From Oreohelix idahoensis (lineage: Eukaryota; Mollusca; Gastropoda; Stylommatophora; Oreohelicidae), in contig JAMPIV010009920.1 of assembly GCA_024509875.1 (NCBI GenBank), positions 310,001-374,000 on the forward strand: a stretch of DNA of 64,000 nucleotides. The letters run 5' to 3'. Below, one piece after another: positions 43,862 through 55,535 of this stretch. The notes beneath the pieces are model-generated. The model made no database searches. It was not told the origin of the DNA and worked only from the letters and a program-made list of their open reading frames with translations. A program made the position numbers and the translations under genes. Each line of letters begins with the position of its first letter. Position 1 is the first letter of the stretch.

Positions 43862-46124
43862 ATGCCAAACGTAAACTCCGTCACCACCACTCGACCGAGC
43901 AGAAAGAAACAAAAGGACTACATCTGAAATGCGCCTAAGGCGGTGAAAAAGAAGACCAGGGTTCTCAATGCAGACACGCCCTCAGCACCATTAGTAACGC
44001 TACAATACAAAAACCAGAACCAGTGTGTCATATTAACATTCCAAACATTGTTCGAGTACGAAGCATTGCGTGGCTTGTCCAAGGCCTACTATAAATCTAT
44101 CGCTTCAATTGAATCTCGCACTGACGCTAATGGTGCTCATGTCGAAGATGTTATTTCTACTGGACACGTTTTTCTCCATTTCTATAATACATCCAACAAG
44201 GTCATGGTACAAGGCTCAGAGACTGCAGTTAAAGAGTGATCCAGAATGATTTGAATCATTTATGGAAAACAGCAACGACTGCTGGAGTCAGTCGAATGGC
44301 TATAACGTCAACAGCTGTTCTCAACAATGCACCAACCACTTCCGATACCCAGAAATAGCCCTCACACACTGTTCCTTTCCCGTTGTCTCTGATACATTCG
44401 TTCAGGAGCATGACAAACAGATACAGGTAGTACAAGACACGCCTTCCTCTACATCAAGATCTATCATTACAGAGACGCCTTCCGTTACATCAAGATCTAC
44501 CATTACAGAGCCAGAGCATAATTCATTAATAGGATTGCTTGATAGTAGTCTAGAAAGGACACCACGCGAGCAAACTATACAATCACCACATGATGATGTG
44601 TATACAAAAATAACATCTGAGATGGAACTACTGAAAGCTGAATTGAGCAGTCTTAAAAAATCTTATGAACAGCTTCAGGCTGATCACCTGTCTCTAAAAA
44701 GTCGCTACGAAAACAGCAAAACACACATTCAGCAGCAGACTAAACAACAGCACACAAAAGAATTGGGTCACAAACAAACACGTGCGGAGAGCCTCCGACC
44801 TCAACAACAAATACCTCATTCAGAACTACGCCTTAATGAACGTAATTCCCTGGACACTCCGGAAAATCCTGCAGCCAGTGTCTGCAGAATTCCGGTCAAA
44901 ATTTCAAATCGCCATCCGCCACTTCGACCGGCAGCTGCCAGCACACACCACAGGACTTCTAGCAGCCACGGCACAACTGGAACAAGAGAAGATATAGCTG
45001 TTATCACTGGCACCCACACGAACAGAAGAAAACATCTCATCTTTGGGGACCAAACCATGAAGGAGCTTCAACAATCAAAACTAGTAACTGGTGATACTGA
45101 TTCGGTGTCTGTTCGCTTCAAGAACTGGGCATCAACTTACGACTTACTGACCCTCCTTAAACGGTATTCGCCTGATCTCTCTGTAATTAGAGTAACTGTG
45201 CACATAGGTCTGTCAGACTCAATAAAAGATATTGAACTCTCACAGACAGACCTAAACGAGATCACATTCATATTTCGGTCGCTATTCCATAATGCCAAAA
45301 TTTATTTTTCCTCTATTACCGCAAATGTGTTGAAACTAACAACGCTATACTTAAAAAACACTGCCTCAAGAATGAACATATTTTCATAGATCACAGCTCG
45401 GTCTTCCTTGCCACTTCAGGAGCCCCTAGAAAGCATCTTTACAGTGGCGAAATTACATTGTCCAGACAAGGGACCAGTATGTTGGTGACAAATATAAAGT
45501 ATCCAGAAAGCACACTCAGAGGCACTACTCACACATCAGCATCCATATATCCATCCAAACGCCATGTGAATATAAATAGCTACTCATCTAATGCCAATTA
45601 TGACCTTCATTTTCCATCACTACCCCCAACTTTAAACACCAGCCGTGCAAAATCATCAGACAATCAGGATCATCTCGTTATACCTCTTGTTAGCACCACA
45701 GATGTGCAGGAAACCAACAATGTCTGCCTTCAACAACCTTCTGCCACAGACGACCCTCCTCGACAACACCAACTTGACCCACTTCATTCCCAGAGGTCTG
45801 TAAGTGATCCAATTCAATCTGCTCAGCCTTCATCAACAGAAGTGTCACCATGTCCGCTGTCGTCCCAGACATCAATGAGAGTTCCCCGCTCATCGCTGTC
45901 ATCACAGGTTCACCCACATCAACCCACATACCCAGCATTTCATCATTTCCTACATCAACAAAGACTCTTGGACTATGCACCTTACACTTGGAGGTCGTAC
46001 TTGCCGGAATACCCCACTGATTCAACAACTGTACCTCAATATCCCGCTTTCCACCAAATGCATCATCTATCAAGGCCAAATCCACCGCACTTCTATTTTC
46101 AACAACCCTCTACTCCATATTAAC
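43862..46124 (+). pseudogene. CR1-like LINE ORF1 with SGNH/esterase-like domain
   Basis: Probable start ATG at 43,862 (MPNVNSVTTTRPSRKK), with a stop at 43,925, a frameshift near 44,240 and another near 45,360. In order: basic N-terminus and a ~100-residue block (LVTLQYKNQNQCVILTFQTL); an S/T-rich region; a coiled coil (ELLKAELSSLKKSYEQLQAD); then an SGNH-hydrolase-like region with HLIFGDQTMKEL (where GDS is usual) and VHIGLSDS (where GxND is usual). After the second frameshift, 45,458-46,123 is P/S/H-rich. Some CR1/L2 ORF1 proteins carry such esterase domains. The catalytic Ser looks replaced by Gln. Confidence 0.65.
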
Positions 46125-46181
46125 AACGACTGTTGGCCTCACTAGTTGTCTCTGTAACACCAGCAACTGTCGATTGTTGTT

Positions 46182-46184
<3 letters not shown>

Positions 46185-46231
<47 letters not shown>
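46185..46231. repeat. (TA)n tract, 5' side of LINE-D2
   Basis: About 23 TA units directly abutting the start of LINE-D2. Confidence 0.95.
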
Positions 46232-46233
<2 letters not shown>

Positions 46234-47257
46234 GATTTCCAAACCACCTTATACAACTCATCGCACTGCTGTACCAAGAACAACAGGCAGCCGTAAGAAT
46301 AGAGGGGGAAACATCAGAATGGTTTGAAGTACAGAAAGGAGTAAGACAAGGCTGTACCCTTTCCCCTTACCTGTTTAACATTTATGCCGAGAATATCATG
46401 AGAAACGTAAGAGATGACCAAGAACACACAGAGTTTGACTCATTTAACATCGGCGGGTACCAGATCCCGGAAATCAGATATGCTGACGACACAGTCCTCC
46501 TATCGACCAACCCAGAAGGACTTGAACAATTACTTCTGTCCACCAAAAAACACAGCGAGGCCCAGAATCTATACCTAAACACCAAGAAGACCAAAGTATT
46601 GACAACAGACAAAGTAAAGACCAAACCAGAAATTGAAATTGATAACGAAGAACTGGAAAGTGTCAATGAATTCGAATACTTAGGATCAATCATTAACAGC
46701 TCTGGCGACTGTGCAGTAGAAATTAAAAGAAGACTTGCAATTGCTTCACATAAGCTAATACAGATGAAAAACCTATGGCAAGGCACAAGCAAAGAAACAA
46801 AGTTACAACTGATCAGAGCATGTATATTCCCAGTAGCAACATACGGCTGCGAGACTTGGACACTCAATAAAACAGTTGCAAAAAAGATTACATCATTCGA
46901 AATGAAATGCTACAGAAGGATGTTGAGAATACCCTGGACAGAAAAAAAGACCAACAGAGAAGTACTGCACTCACTAAATGTACAGGAACATTGGCTCCTA
47001 AATACCATCGCAATAAGGAAGCTGAAATTTTTTTCGGTCATATAAAAAGACATAATAGTCTGGAAAAAACAGTGATGGAAGGCATGGTCCCTGGAAAAAG
47101 GGGAAGGGGTCGACCTAGACGACGGTGGACCCAGGACATCACAGAGAGTCTGAACTTGTCTTTGGCTGATGCAGGTCGACTTGCCCAGAATCGTGATGCG
47201 TTCAGAGCAGCTGTAATGGAGACAACGTTCTGGAAAGAATACGTCACATGATGATGA

Positions 47258-47262
<5 letters not shown>
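46230..47262 (+). mobile_element. LINE-D copy D2 inside the CR1-like LINE
   Basis: Lies between ORF1 and ORF2 of the CR1-like LINE, inside a (TA)n tract that hides any target duplication. Encodes the same RT half as D1: 46,230-47,045 with GVRQGCTLSPYLFNIYAENI, IRYADDTVLLSTNPEG and YGCETW. Then in another frame (46,907-47,251) come VPGKRGRGRPRRRWTQDITE and LAQNRDAFRAAVMETTFWKE to the natural end. It finishes in ATGATGATGATG. One frameshift at a T run near 47,030. Confidence 0.9.

Positions 47263-47324
<62 letters not shown>
47259..47324. repeat. (TA)n tract, 3' side of LINE-D2
   Basis: About 32 TA units following the ATG-repeat tail. With the 5' tract it suggests insertion into an existing TA repeat. 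Confidence 0.95.
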
Positions 47325-47329
<5 letters not shown>

Positions 47330-47552
47330 ATTATATTATTATAATTTTTTTTCTTTTCCACACTGTTTGACTGTCTGATATGAGCGCTTGATTTGTTACA
47401 TTTTTCACCTATTTTTGACGTAATTCAATTGGCTGAATTGTTTGTAATTAGTTTTCAATGTGCCCCACTTATTAATACCACCATTAATTCCCCTTCATTG
47501 GTAAAATTTGTTAAATTTAGTATTTGAGCGCGAGCTTTTTTTACATAACATA

Positions 47553-48773
47553 AATGCCAGGTACTTATGAACAGTTACTAACCATGAATGGTTTACGACT
47601 TGGCCATCTGAACGTAAACCATCTTCTAGGTAAATTTCCAGAACTCACACAAGTTCTGAAAAAAATTTCCATGTTTTTGGGCTTTCAGAAAGTCGTCTGA
47701 ATGAGAAAATAACAGATGGTGACATTGCACGTACTGGTTTTAACACTATTCGGCGAGATTCTAGTAGACAATTAGAGACGGGTTTAGCAGTCTATATTTC
47801 CACTTCTCTCAGTTATCGCCGCAGAAACGATCTAGAGACCATAGATATAGAATGCATATGGTTAGAGGTAAAGCCACATAAGCAAAGACCCATTTTAATA
47901 GGATATCTTTATCGTAACCCCAGTGTAGGAACAACATGGTTTGAAGATTTCACGAACATGATGGATAAAGTTATCACTACAGTCAATGAAATTATTCTTC
48001 TTGGTGATTTCAATATTGATATGCATAAGCCGAATCAAACATGGACCAACATCATAGCATCGTACAACATGAAACAAATAGTCAACAAACCTACCAGAGT
48101 AACAAAAACATCATCAACACTGATCGATCACATATATGTAACCTGTCCAGAAAACGTTATAGAATGTTCCATCCCTACTATTGCTATGAGTGACCACTAT
48201 CCCATATGTTGCACTTGGGCAAAAAATGGGTACAAATCTCCAAAAAATAAACACATCAGTATTGAATATAGAAGTCTAAAAAATTTCAACCAAGAATTAT
48301 TTTTAAATGATTTGCGAAATGCGCCTTTTGCCGATGTTTACCAACTTCCTGATCCTGATGACGCCATTGCATATTGGACACGGACATTTTATAGTATTTT
48401 TAATAAGCATGCGCCTACTAAAGAAATTCGCGTAAAAAGACAAATAAAATCTCCATTTATCACACAAGAAGTACTTGCCACTATGAGGCAGAGGGATCGA
48501 GCGCACAAAAATAAGGACATCATTACATATCGGGCGGCAAGGAACAAAGTACAATATTTAATTCGCAGAGAAAAGAAAAACTACTTGAGTCATTTAGTTC
48601 AAAGCAAAAGCAACAGTAGAAATATATGGAAGGCAATCAATACCTTAGTGAACAAAAGAAATTCGCCAGACTCACAAAAAACCCAATACTTCATTTACTT
48701 GTACAGATTTCAGCAATCATTTTCAGGCAGACATCCACAATATAAAATCCGCCATACCTTCTTCCCCTTGTGA
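47553..48773 (+). pseudogene. CR1-like ORF2: APE-type endonuclease and linker
   Basis: Probable start at 47,553 (ATG in MPGTYEQLLTMNGLRLGHLN, where GHLNVNHL is the N-terminal endonuclease block), then a frameshift near 47,660. The next frame reads FSESRLNEKITDGDIAR, GFNTIRRDSSRQLETGLAVY and GYLYRNPSVGTTWFEDF; from 47,958 it reads IILLGDFNIDMHKPNQTW (catalytic D-x-N), HIYVTCPENVIECSIPTIAM then SDHYPICCTW (terminal S-D-H). A basic linker follows (RAARNKVQYLIRREKKNYLS). A frameshift at about 48,670 leads into the RT. Confidence 0.85.
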
Positions 48774-50590
48774 CTTCAGCGAATTATCTACGTTCTGCGA
48801 GAACAAGTGTACTAACACCATTCCATGCGACATTCCTTTTATAACAGTTAATGAAGTTTATAACTATCTTATTGATCTTAAAGATAATAACTCATCGGGA
48901 CTTGATGGAATCAGTAATCGAATACTGCGTTATGCTGCACCAGCTATTACTGATACACTAACATACATATATAATCAATGTCTCGCAAGGAGTTACTTTC
49001 CATCTGCCTTTAAAATCGCTAAAGTATACCCTCTTGTTAAACCTGGTTCATCAGATAATAGCAGCCTTGGTAACTATAGGCCCATTTCGCTTATATCATC
49101 GCTGTCCAAACCACTGGAAAAACACATACACAAAACAGCAATGGAACACCTAGCTAATAATGACCTGCTTGTTGATAGTCAGTCAGGGTTTAGACCAAAG
49201 CATTCATGCCACACAGCCTTAACAAAAATGATAGAGAACTGGCATCTAAACATCAATAACGATAACTTATGTGGAGCAATCTTTGTAGACTTTAAAAAAG
49301 CATTCGATATGATAGATCACTCTATTTTAATCAGAAAATTAGAAACAATGAAAGTAAATCTTAAGCTGGTGAAGTTAATTAAATCATTCCTGACAGACAG
49401 ACAACAAGTGGTGTCTTACAATAATTCTTTGTCTAACCCAACTGTTGTCGATATTGGTGTTCCTCAGGGTTCTATCCTCGGCCCTCTTCTCTTTGCTGTA
49501 TACATTAATGATCTTCCTCTGTACATCAAACACTCATCCTGTGATCTGTTTGCCGATGACTGTACTGTTTACACTAGTGACAAAAGTTGCGCCACACTAG
49601 AACTATCTTTACAAACTGATACACATAATATTATTAAGTGGAGCAACGAGAATTGAATGCAAATAAATATTAGTAAAACGATATCAACCAGACAAAAACT
49701 ACAAAACTCGCAGAAAACAACACTTCAGCTCTACATTGGAACATCACTAATTGAAAACGTAAATGAACATAAAACTCTAGGTCTAACTGTTGACCAGCAC
49801 CTAAGTTGGAACTCACATGTAAGTGCACTCACAAAGCTAACGGCACAAAAAGTTTACCAATTAGCCAAAATCAAACACTTCCTGGATGAGGGGGCAAGGA
49901 AAATGTTCTACACATCTCACATACAAACATACCTAGACTATTGTTCCACAATCTGGGATGGTTGTTCCATATCCAACACAAAAAGGCTTCATTCACTTCA
50001 AAAACGTGCAGTGCGCCTAGTTGCTGATAAACACCAAATACATTGTACAGATTTATCTTCTTCTTCTTCCGTCCTTAGCCACCGACCGTCAAAGCAGTCA
50101 GTGGCCATTACCCCTAGTGGCGTCTTAGGGCAACAGCAGATAGGTTTTCTTTGCCATTGTTTCCCATCACGCCTATTGGCGTCTTTAGGGCAACGGCAAA
50201 TCAATCCATTTGCTGTTGTTTCCGTAATCGAAGTGACTGGCAAACGGGTGATCAGCCCGTTGGTGTACAGATTTATATAACTATCTTAAAATATTACCCC
50301 TTAGAAAGCGCTTCCTATTTAACAAAGCTAAATTCGCTCACAAAATCTTGTCACAGAATGCTCCAACGTATCTGTGGCCTCTTTTAAAATTCAATGAAAA
50401 ACGTAGTAACCGCTTAAACCAGTTACAGGTACCCAAGCCCAGGCTAGATTTGTTCAAGAAGAGCTTGGCTTACTCAGCTGCTCATCTTTGGAACAATCTT
50501 CCACATGATCTTAAAAACATGCACAGTCCCTACTCATATAATCGTAGACTGTTCAAATACATTATGAGTGCCAATTATATGCCGCCCTAA
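48774..50590 (+). pseudogene. CR1-like ORF2: reverse transcriptase and C-terminal domain
   Basis: From about 48,890: SGLDGISNRILRYAAPAITD and YRPISLISSLSKPLEKHIHK; 49,141-49,656 continues with SGFRPKHSCHTALTKM, FVDFKKAFDMIDHSILIRKL, VPQGSILGPLLFAVYINDLP and the active site DLFADDCTVYTS (F-A-D-D). A single TGA at 49,654 separates it from the C-terminal part (YIGTSLIENVNEHKTLGL, IKHFLDEGARKMFYTSHIQ), which is interrupted by a SINE at 50,057-50,263 and ends with LAYSAAHLWNNLPHDLK and a stop after SANYMPP at 50,590. A stop at the RT end, a SINE and upstream frameshifts inactivate it. Confidence 0.88.
50057..50263 (-). mobile_element. 207-bp SINE sharing the LINE-A 3' tail, 13-bp duplication
   Basis: TGTACAGATTTAT at 50,044-50,056 and 50,264-50,276 flanks the insert, and ORF2 is restored by its removal. 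On the minus strand it ends with the LINE-A 3' terminus (ATGGCCACTGACTGCTTTGA, CGGTCGGTGGCTAAGGA, then (GAA)n), identical in layout to 55,030-55,089. The 5' part is unrelated to LINE-A: it has two copies of a TTGCCCTAA-RACGCCA-type unit and a weak B-box-like CACTTCGATTAC. A 3' tail shared with a LINE is how SINEs recruit its enzyme. Confidence 0.88.
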
Positions 50591-51060
50591 GGGATTATCT
50601 TTCGAATTATTATCTAATATACTGTATGGAGGGTCTAATGATCTAGTTTTTCATTTTTATATATCTTACTTCTTAATTGTAATCAAATACTGTAAATGTA
50701 TGCTTTTATACTACTTATAATGTTGCATCGCCATTAAACTAACACCTTAAGTATGGAGAATGTCTGAATAACTAGCAATAAAAGATGAGTAAGAGGAAGG
50801 GCAAAATGTAAGACGGGCCTATATGCACGATTCTTATCTATCAGTCAATACCCTTTACCTCCCTAAGGAGCATAAGTCATAAAGCTGGATCTCGTATAGT
50901 GGAGGCGTAAACAATTCACTCCCTGTGGCAGTATCTGTTTGGGACTCAAAGCTGCTCACCTGTGGGAACATTTTCCGCATGTGCTGACAACACACCAAGT
51001 CCCAGGTCATTCAGTAGCGGATTCCCAAAATGTCACGAGTTCTTATTATATACCACCATA
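50591..51060 (+). other. First 3' UTR copy of the CR1-like LINE plus an unidentified unit
   Basis: 50,591-50,830 is 3' UTR, with GAGGAAGGGCAAAATGTAAG then ACGGGCCTAT, homologous to 51,537-51,570. From about 50,850 to 51,060 comes sequence (CTGTGGCAGTATCTGTTTGG, CACACCAAGTCCCAGGTCAT) with no counterpart elsewhere in the window; it could be a short element or host insert. Confidence 0.55.
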
Positions 51061-51335
<275 letters not shown>

Positions 51336-51618
51336 ATCTATGTATTAATGTTTATTTTTATTTTTTTTTATTTTTACATTCATTATTATTATTATTATTC
51401 TTTTTTTTAATGTTAAAAACGTACTTTAAGTATGATGATTATTGCAAATGTAATATTACTTTTATAATGATAAATGCCTTAATTATGCTTATAGTAAATG
51501 TGAGGATGAAAGGATATAGTATATATGATGAGAGAGAGAGGAAGGGCAGAATGTCAGATGGGCCTGCGTGCCCAATTCTTAACCCTTTGAAAATAAAGTT
51601 CGTTCATTCATTCGTTCC
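51336..51618 (+). repeat. Second 3' UTR copy and tail of the CR1-like LINE
   Basis: GAGAGAGAGGAAGGGCAGAA, GATGGGCCTGCGTGCCCAAT and CCCTTTGAAAATAAAGTTCG match the 3' end of the copy in PB1 (32,971-33,060, minus). It ends in a GTTCATTC-type tail. The duplicated 3' UTR with a tetranucleotide array between the copies mirrors the other insertion of this family. Confidence 0.85.
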
Positions 51619-51713
51619 AATCTCTGGCCCCTTCCAGACTCTAGCATCCCGGACATATTTGAATGAGCTCCTCCTATAGTCAATCACTGACTTCTCATTC
51701 TTTGTTGGTCTAT
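51616..51713 (-). mobile_element. LINE-B2, 5'-most surviving piece (segment 3 of 3)
   Basis: CCAATCTCTGGCCCC..., ACTCTAGCATCCCGGACATA and GACTTCTCATTCTTTGTTGG continue B1 25,611-25,711 exactly where B2 stopped at 43,412. It ends near 51,713, so B2 is 5'-truncated within the endonuclease end. Compared with B1, a short block (ACAATGGC) is missing near 51,677. Confidence 0.92.
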
Positions 51714-52072
51714 CTAATCACAAAAGATAAAAATAAAATTATGGTCATTCCAATAAGGACCCCTTGTTGAGTGTCCTACCGTTTTATCCTATAGAAGACA
51801 ACTGAAGGCTAGTGTAAAAGTATAACAGGTGGGATGACAAGTTAGGAAACAAAATTACATATATGCATAAGCAATAATGGTCTTCATTTCAATGAGAAAT
51901 GAACTCATTTCTTTGTTCCTAGAGTCCTATGCTGCTATCATGCTTCCTGAGCTATAGTGATAATCAATTTTTTCAAGAATTCATCAAAGATCAAACCAAC
52001 TGTTTAGACCAGCGGTAGGTGACCTAGGTGCTGGTAGGGATCTCTTTAGATACACTGTGCTCTTTAAAGATC
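51714..52072. other. Unassigned stretch
   Basis: No coding signal. The block GTTAGGAAACAAAATTACA at about 51,840 recurs at 55,281, so an uncharacterised repeat may be present on both sides of LINE-A4. Confidence 0.4.
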
Positions 52073-53919
52073 TATTTTGATAAAATCATACATTTTAACA
52101 TGCTATGCACCAACAAATGACAGCGATGAAGAGGTCAAGGATGAATTCTATCAACAACTGCAGAAAGAAATGGAAGACACACCTAGATATGATCTTATTA
52201 TAGTAATGGGAGACCTCAATGCGAAAGTTGGTACACACAATACATATAATGAAAGAGTAATGGGGAAATGCGGCAGCGGAACAGCAAACGAAAATGGGGA
52301 TAAATTAATAAGTTTCTGTAGTATTAACAACCTGGTCATTGAAGGAACACTTTTCCCACATAAAGAAATTCACAAATTAACATGGGAATCCCCAAATGGT
52401 CGGGACAGAAACCAGATAGACCACATAATGATTAAGATGTGAAGGTAAGAAGAGGTGCAGATGCGGGAAGCGATCACCATTTAGTAGTAGCAAAACTGAA
52501 AGTGAAACTAAGAAGGGCTGGACCAACTGTAACTACACAGAAAAGGTTTGACATCAGCAAATTGAAGGACCCCCTTACCAGAAAAGCTTTTGCGGCTGAC
52601 ATAAAGAAACGATATCAATTTGCCAAAAGTCAGGAAAAAACATTGACTGATGATATAGACCAGAAATTCAACACCATTTCAACAATATATAAGGAAAGCA
52701 GCAAATCATGCTTGGGATTCCAGGAAAGGAAGAAGCAAGACTAGATAACACCAGAAACATTAAACACCATAACACTGAGAAAGGAAATGAAAAGAAAGAA
52801 AACAGAAGCGAAGTTCCCCAGGTTAAAGCAACTATATAGCGAACAGTACAGTCAGCTGGACAAGGCAGTTAAATGCCAAACCCAAGCCAACAAAAGGAAT
52901 TTCCTAGACGATCTTGCAAGACAGGCAGAAGAGGCAGCACTGAGAAATGAACAAAGCACAGTATACAAAATAACTAAATTCATCAGCGGAAAATGAGGTG
53001 CAAACAATATTACATTAGTAAGAGATAAGCAAGGAAATCTCATCACGACAGCAGAGGGACAGGAAACAAGATGGGCAGAGCACTTCAGAGAAACTCTGAA
53101 CAAGGAACCACCAGAGACACAATTGAATGTTCCTGAGGCTGAAAACGATCTAGATGTAAATACAGACATTCCATGAAAAGAAGAAATCATCACAGCAATC
53201 AAAGGGTTAAAGAACAGATAAGATCCTGGCCATGATAACTTAAATGCAGAGCTATTTAAGACAGACCCTGAGCTAGCAGCAGAACTATTAGAACCACTAT
53301 TTGCACAAGTGTGGAAAACGGGGACAACACCATCAGAGTGGAACAAAGGAATAATTGTCAAATTACCCAAGAAGGGAGATCTTGCAGACTGCAATAATTG
53401 GAGAGGAATCACTCTCCTCTCAGTTCCCAGCAAAATACTAGGCAGGATAATTATACAGAGAATTTCAAAAGCAGTAGACCACAAACTGAGGAAAGAACAA
53501 GCAGGATTTAGAAAGAACAGAAGATGTGTAGATCATATATTCACTCTCATGAACATTATAGAGCAGTGCTCAGAATGGCAAAGACAGCTGTACATTAATT
53601 TCATTGATTTTGAAAAGGCTTTTGACAACATACATAGGGACAGTTTATGGAAAATACTGAGGGTTTATGGAATTCCAAGCTGCATAGTGTCAATCATAAA
53701 AAGTCTCTATGCCAACTTTACGTGTAGTGTTGGGCAGAGCAACCTAACCTTTGAGGTGAAGACAGGAGTACGACAGGGATGCCCCTTATCAACCACTCTA
53801 TTTTTAACAATCATAGACTGGGTGATGCGCCAGACAACATAGGGCAGTCCAAGAGGAATAAGATGTACTACATTTTCTACATTGGAAGATCTGGAATATG
53901 CAGATGACATTGCACTACT
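52073..53919 (+). mobile_element. LINE-A copy A4, endonuclease to RT (segment 1 of 2)
   Basis: Plus-strand LINE-A beginning inside the endonuclease: [56 protein letters not shown]. After a ~30-base loss at 52,437 it continues with [11 protein letters not shown], the linker, and RT in 53,309-53,842 (NNWRGITLLSVPSKILGRII, FIDFEKAFDNIHRDSLWKIL, TGVRQGCPLSTTLF) up to LEYADDIALL. Stops at 52,741, 52,994, 53,174 and 53,840. Interrupted at ATTGCACTACT (53,909-53,919), just after the YADD codons, by a LINE-A fragment. Confidence 0.9.
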
Positions 53920-54273
53920 TTCAGCAGCCAAGAACTACTTATTCGGAGTAACCAGGAGGACATGCACACCATCATAGCTGGCAGACGCTGGAGTTGGGTT
54001 GGCCATGTCCTCAGAAGGGGCCTTGATACCATCACAAGAACAGCTATGCTATGGACCCCTGAGGGAAAGCGAAAGAGAGGCTGACCAAAAACAACTTGGC
54101 AGAGAACTGTGGAAGCTGAGATGCAAAGAATAAACCACAGTTGAGGCACTGTACGAAGGATGACCGCCGACCGAGCAAAGTGGAATCAATTTGTTGCTGC
54201 CCTACAAGACGCCACCAGGCGTGATGGCCACTGACTGCTTTGACGTTTATGGATCAAAGAAAGAAGAAGAATA
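53920..54273 (+). mobile_element. LINE-A 3'-end fragment inserted into LINE-A4
   Basis: 354 bases with 11-bp duplications ATTGCACTACT (53,909-53,919 and 54,274-54,284). It contains only the last part of LINE-A (QEDMHTIIAGRRWSWVGHVL-like, KRKRG, then the 3' end GATGGCCACTGACTGCTTTG and tail AAAGAAAGAAGAAGAATA). A 5'-truncated insertion in the same orientation as its host. Confidence 0.92.
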
Positions 54274-54284
54274 ATTGCACTACT

Positions 54285-55089
54285 AGCACATTCACATCAA
54301 CACATCCAAGAAAAAATGGATAGACTTAATAAGTTTAGCCAGCAGGTGGGCTTGAACATCAATTTAAAGAAGTCAGAGGTCATGACGCTCAATGTGAGCA
54401 ACCCTGAGCCCATATCAGTAAGGAATCAGCAACTGCTACAGACAGACACCTTCACATACCTAAGATCCATAGTAACACCAGATGGCGGAGCAGGCAAAGA
54501 CATCAACATCAGAATGAATAAGGCAAGAACAGTCTTTTTTAGCCTAAACAACATCTGGAAGTCCTCTCAATACAGCACAAGCACAAAATTAAGATTATAT
54601 CAGAGCTGTGTGCTTTCTGTGCTTCTCTATGATGCGGAATGCTGGAGTTACAGAGAACGAAATGTCAAAATTGTCCTCTTTTCACACAACATGCCTAAGA
54701 AAAATTCACTGAATCTTTTGGTCGAATACCATCACCAACCAAGATCTGCTTACTTGGAGCAAGCAAGAGGACATGCACACCATCATAGCTCGCAGACGCT
54801 GGAGCTGGGTTGGCCATGTCCTCAGAAGAGACCCCGATGCCATCACAAGAACAGCTATGCTTTGGACCCCTGAAGGAAAACGAGAGAGGCTGACCAAAAA
54901 CAACCTGGCGGCGGACTGTGGAGGCTGAGATGCAGAGAATAAACCAGAGTTGGGGCACTGTATGAAGGATGGCCACCGATCGAGCAAAGTGGAATCAATT
55001 TGTTGTTGCCCTACAAGACGCCACTAGGCATGATGGCCACTGACTGCTTTGACGGTCGGTGGCTAAGGATCAAAGAAGAAGAAGAAGAA
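54285..55089 (+). mobile_element. LINE-A4, RT end to 3' tail (segment 2 of 2)
   Basis: Continues after the inserted fragment with VGLNINLKKSEVMTLNVSNP, FTYLRSIVTPDGGAGKDINI, SVLLYDAECW, then C-terminal sequence in broken frames and the full 3' end: CAAGACGCCACTAGGCATGA, CGGTCGGTGGCTAAGGATCA, (AAG)n at 55,074-55,089. Confidence 0.9.
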
Positions 55090-55535
55090 TGGAATAAATG
55101 CAATGGACTATGAAATTCAGGACAGTAATTTATTTTCAACATAAGGGTTACTTTTACAATTTGAAAGTTGAAAGCTGCAACCAAGGTTGGAGTGGGTTCA
55201 ATTATCTGCACAAGACAACAACAGGGTGACCCAAGTGTTCTCCCCCACACAGAGTGTAAAGGAGATTAAAAAGCAGAATGTTAGGAAACAAAATTACACA
55301 TATGCATATGTAATAATAATCTCCTGTTGTTACGCTCTTTATAGAGTTTCCAATCATGAATTTAAAACAAATGCAGGCTATAAGTTAACTTTTATCTCTG
55401 CTGCATGATCTGATTCCTTCAACTCCATGGATACAGCAGAGGGAAATGTGAACTATATGAAATATTACAAATGTTAAGTTCACTTAAAAGAAACACATTC
55501 TTAACTAATGTAGTTCATGAACAGAATGAATTTTA
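55090..55535. other. Unassigned stretch
   Basis: No coding signal; contains the second copy of the GTTAGGAAACAAAATTACA block (55,281). Confidence 0.4.
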
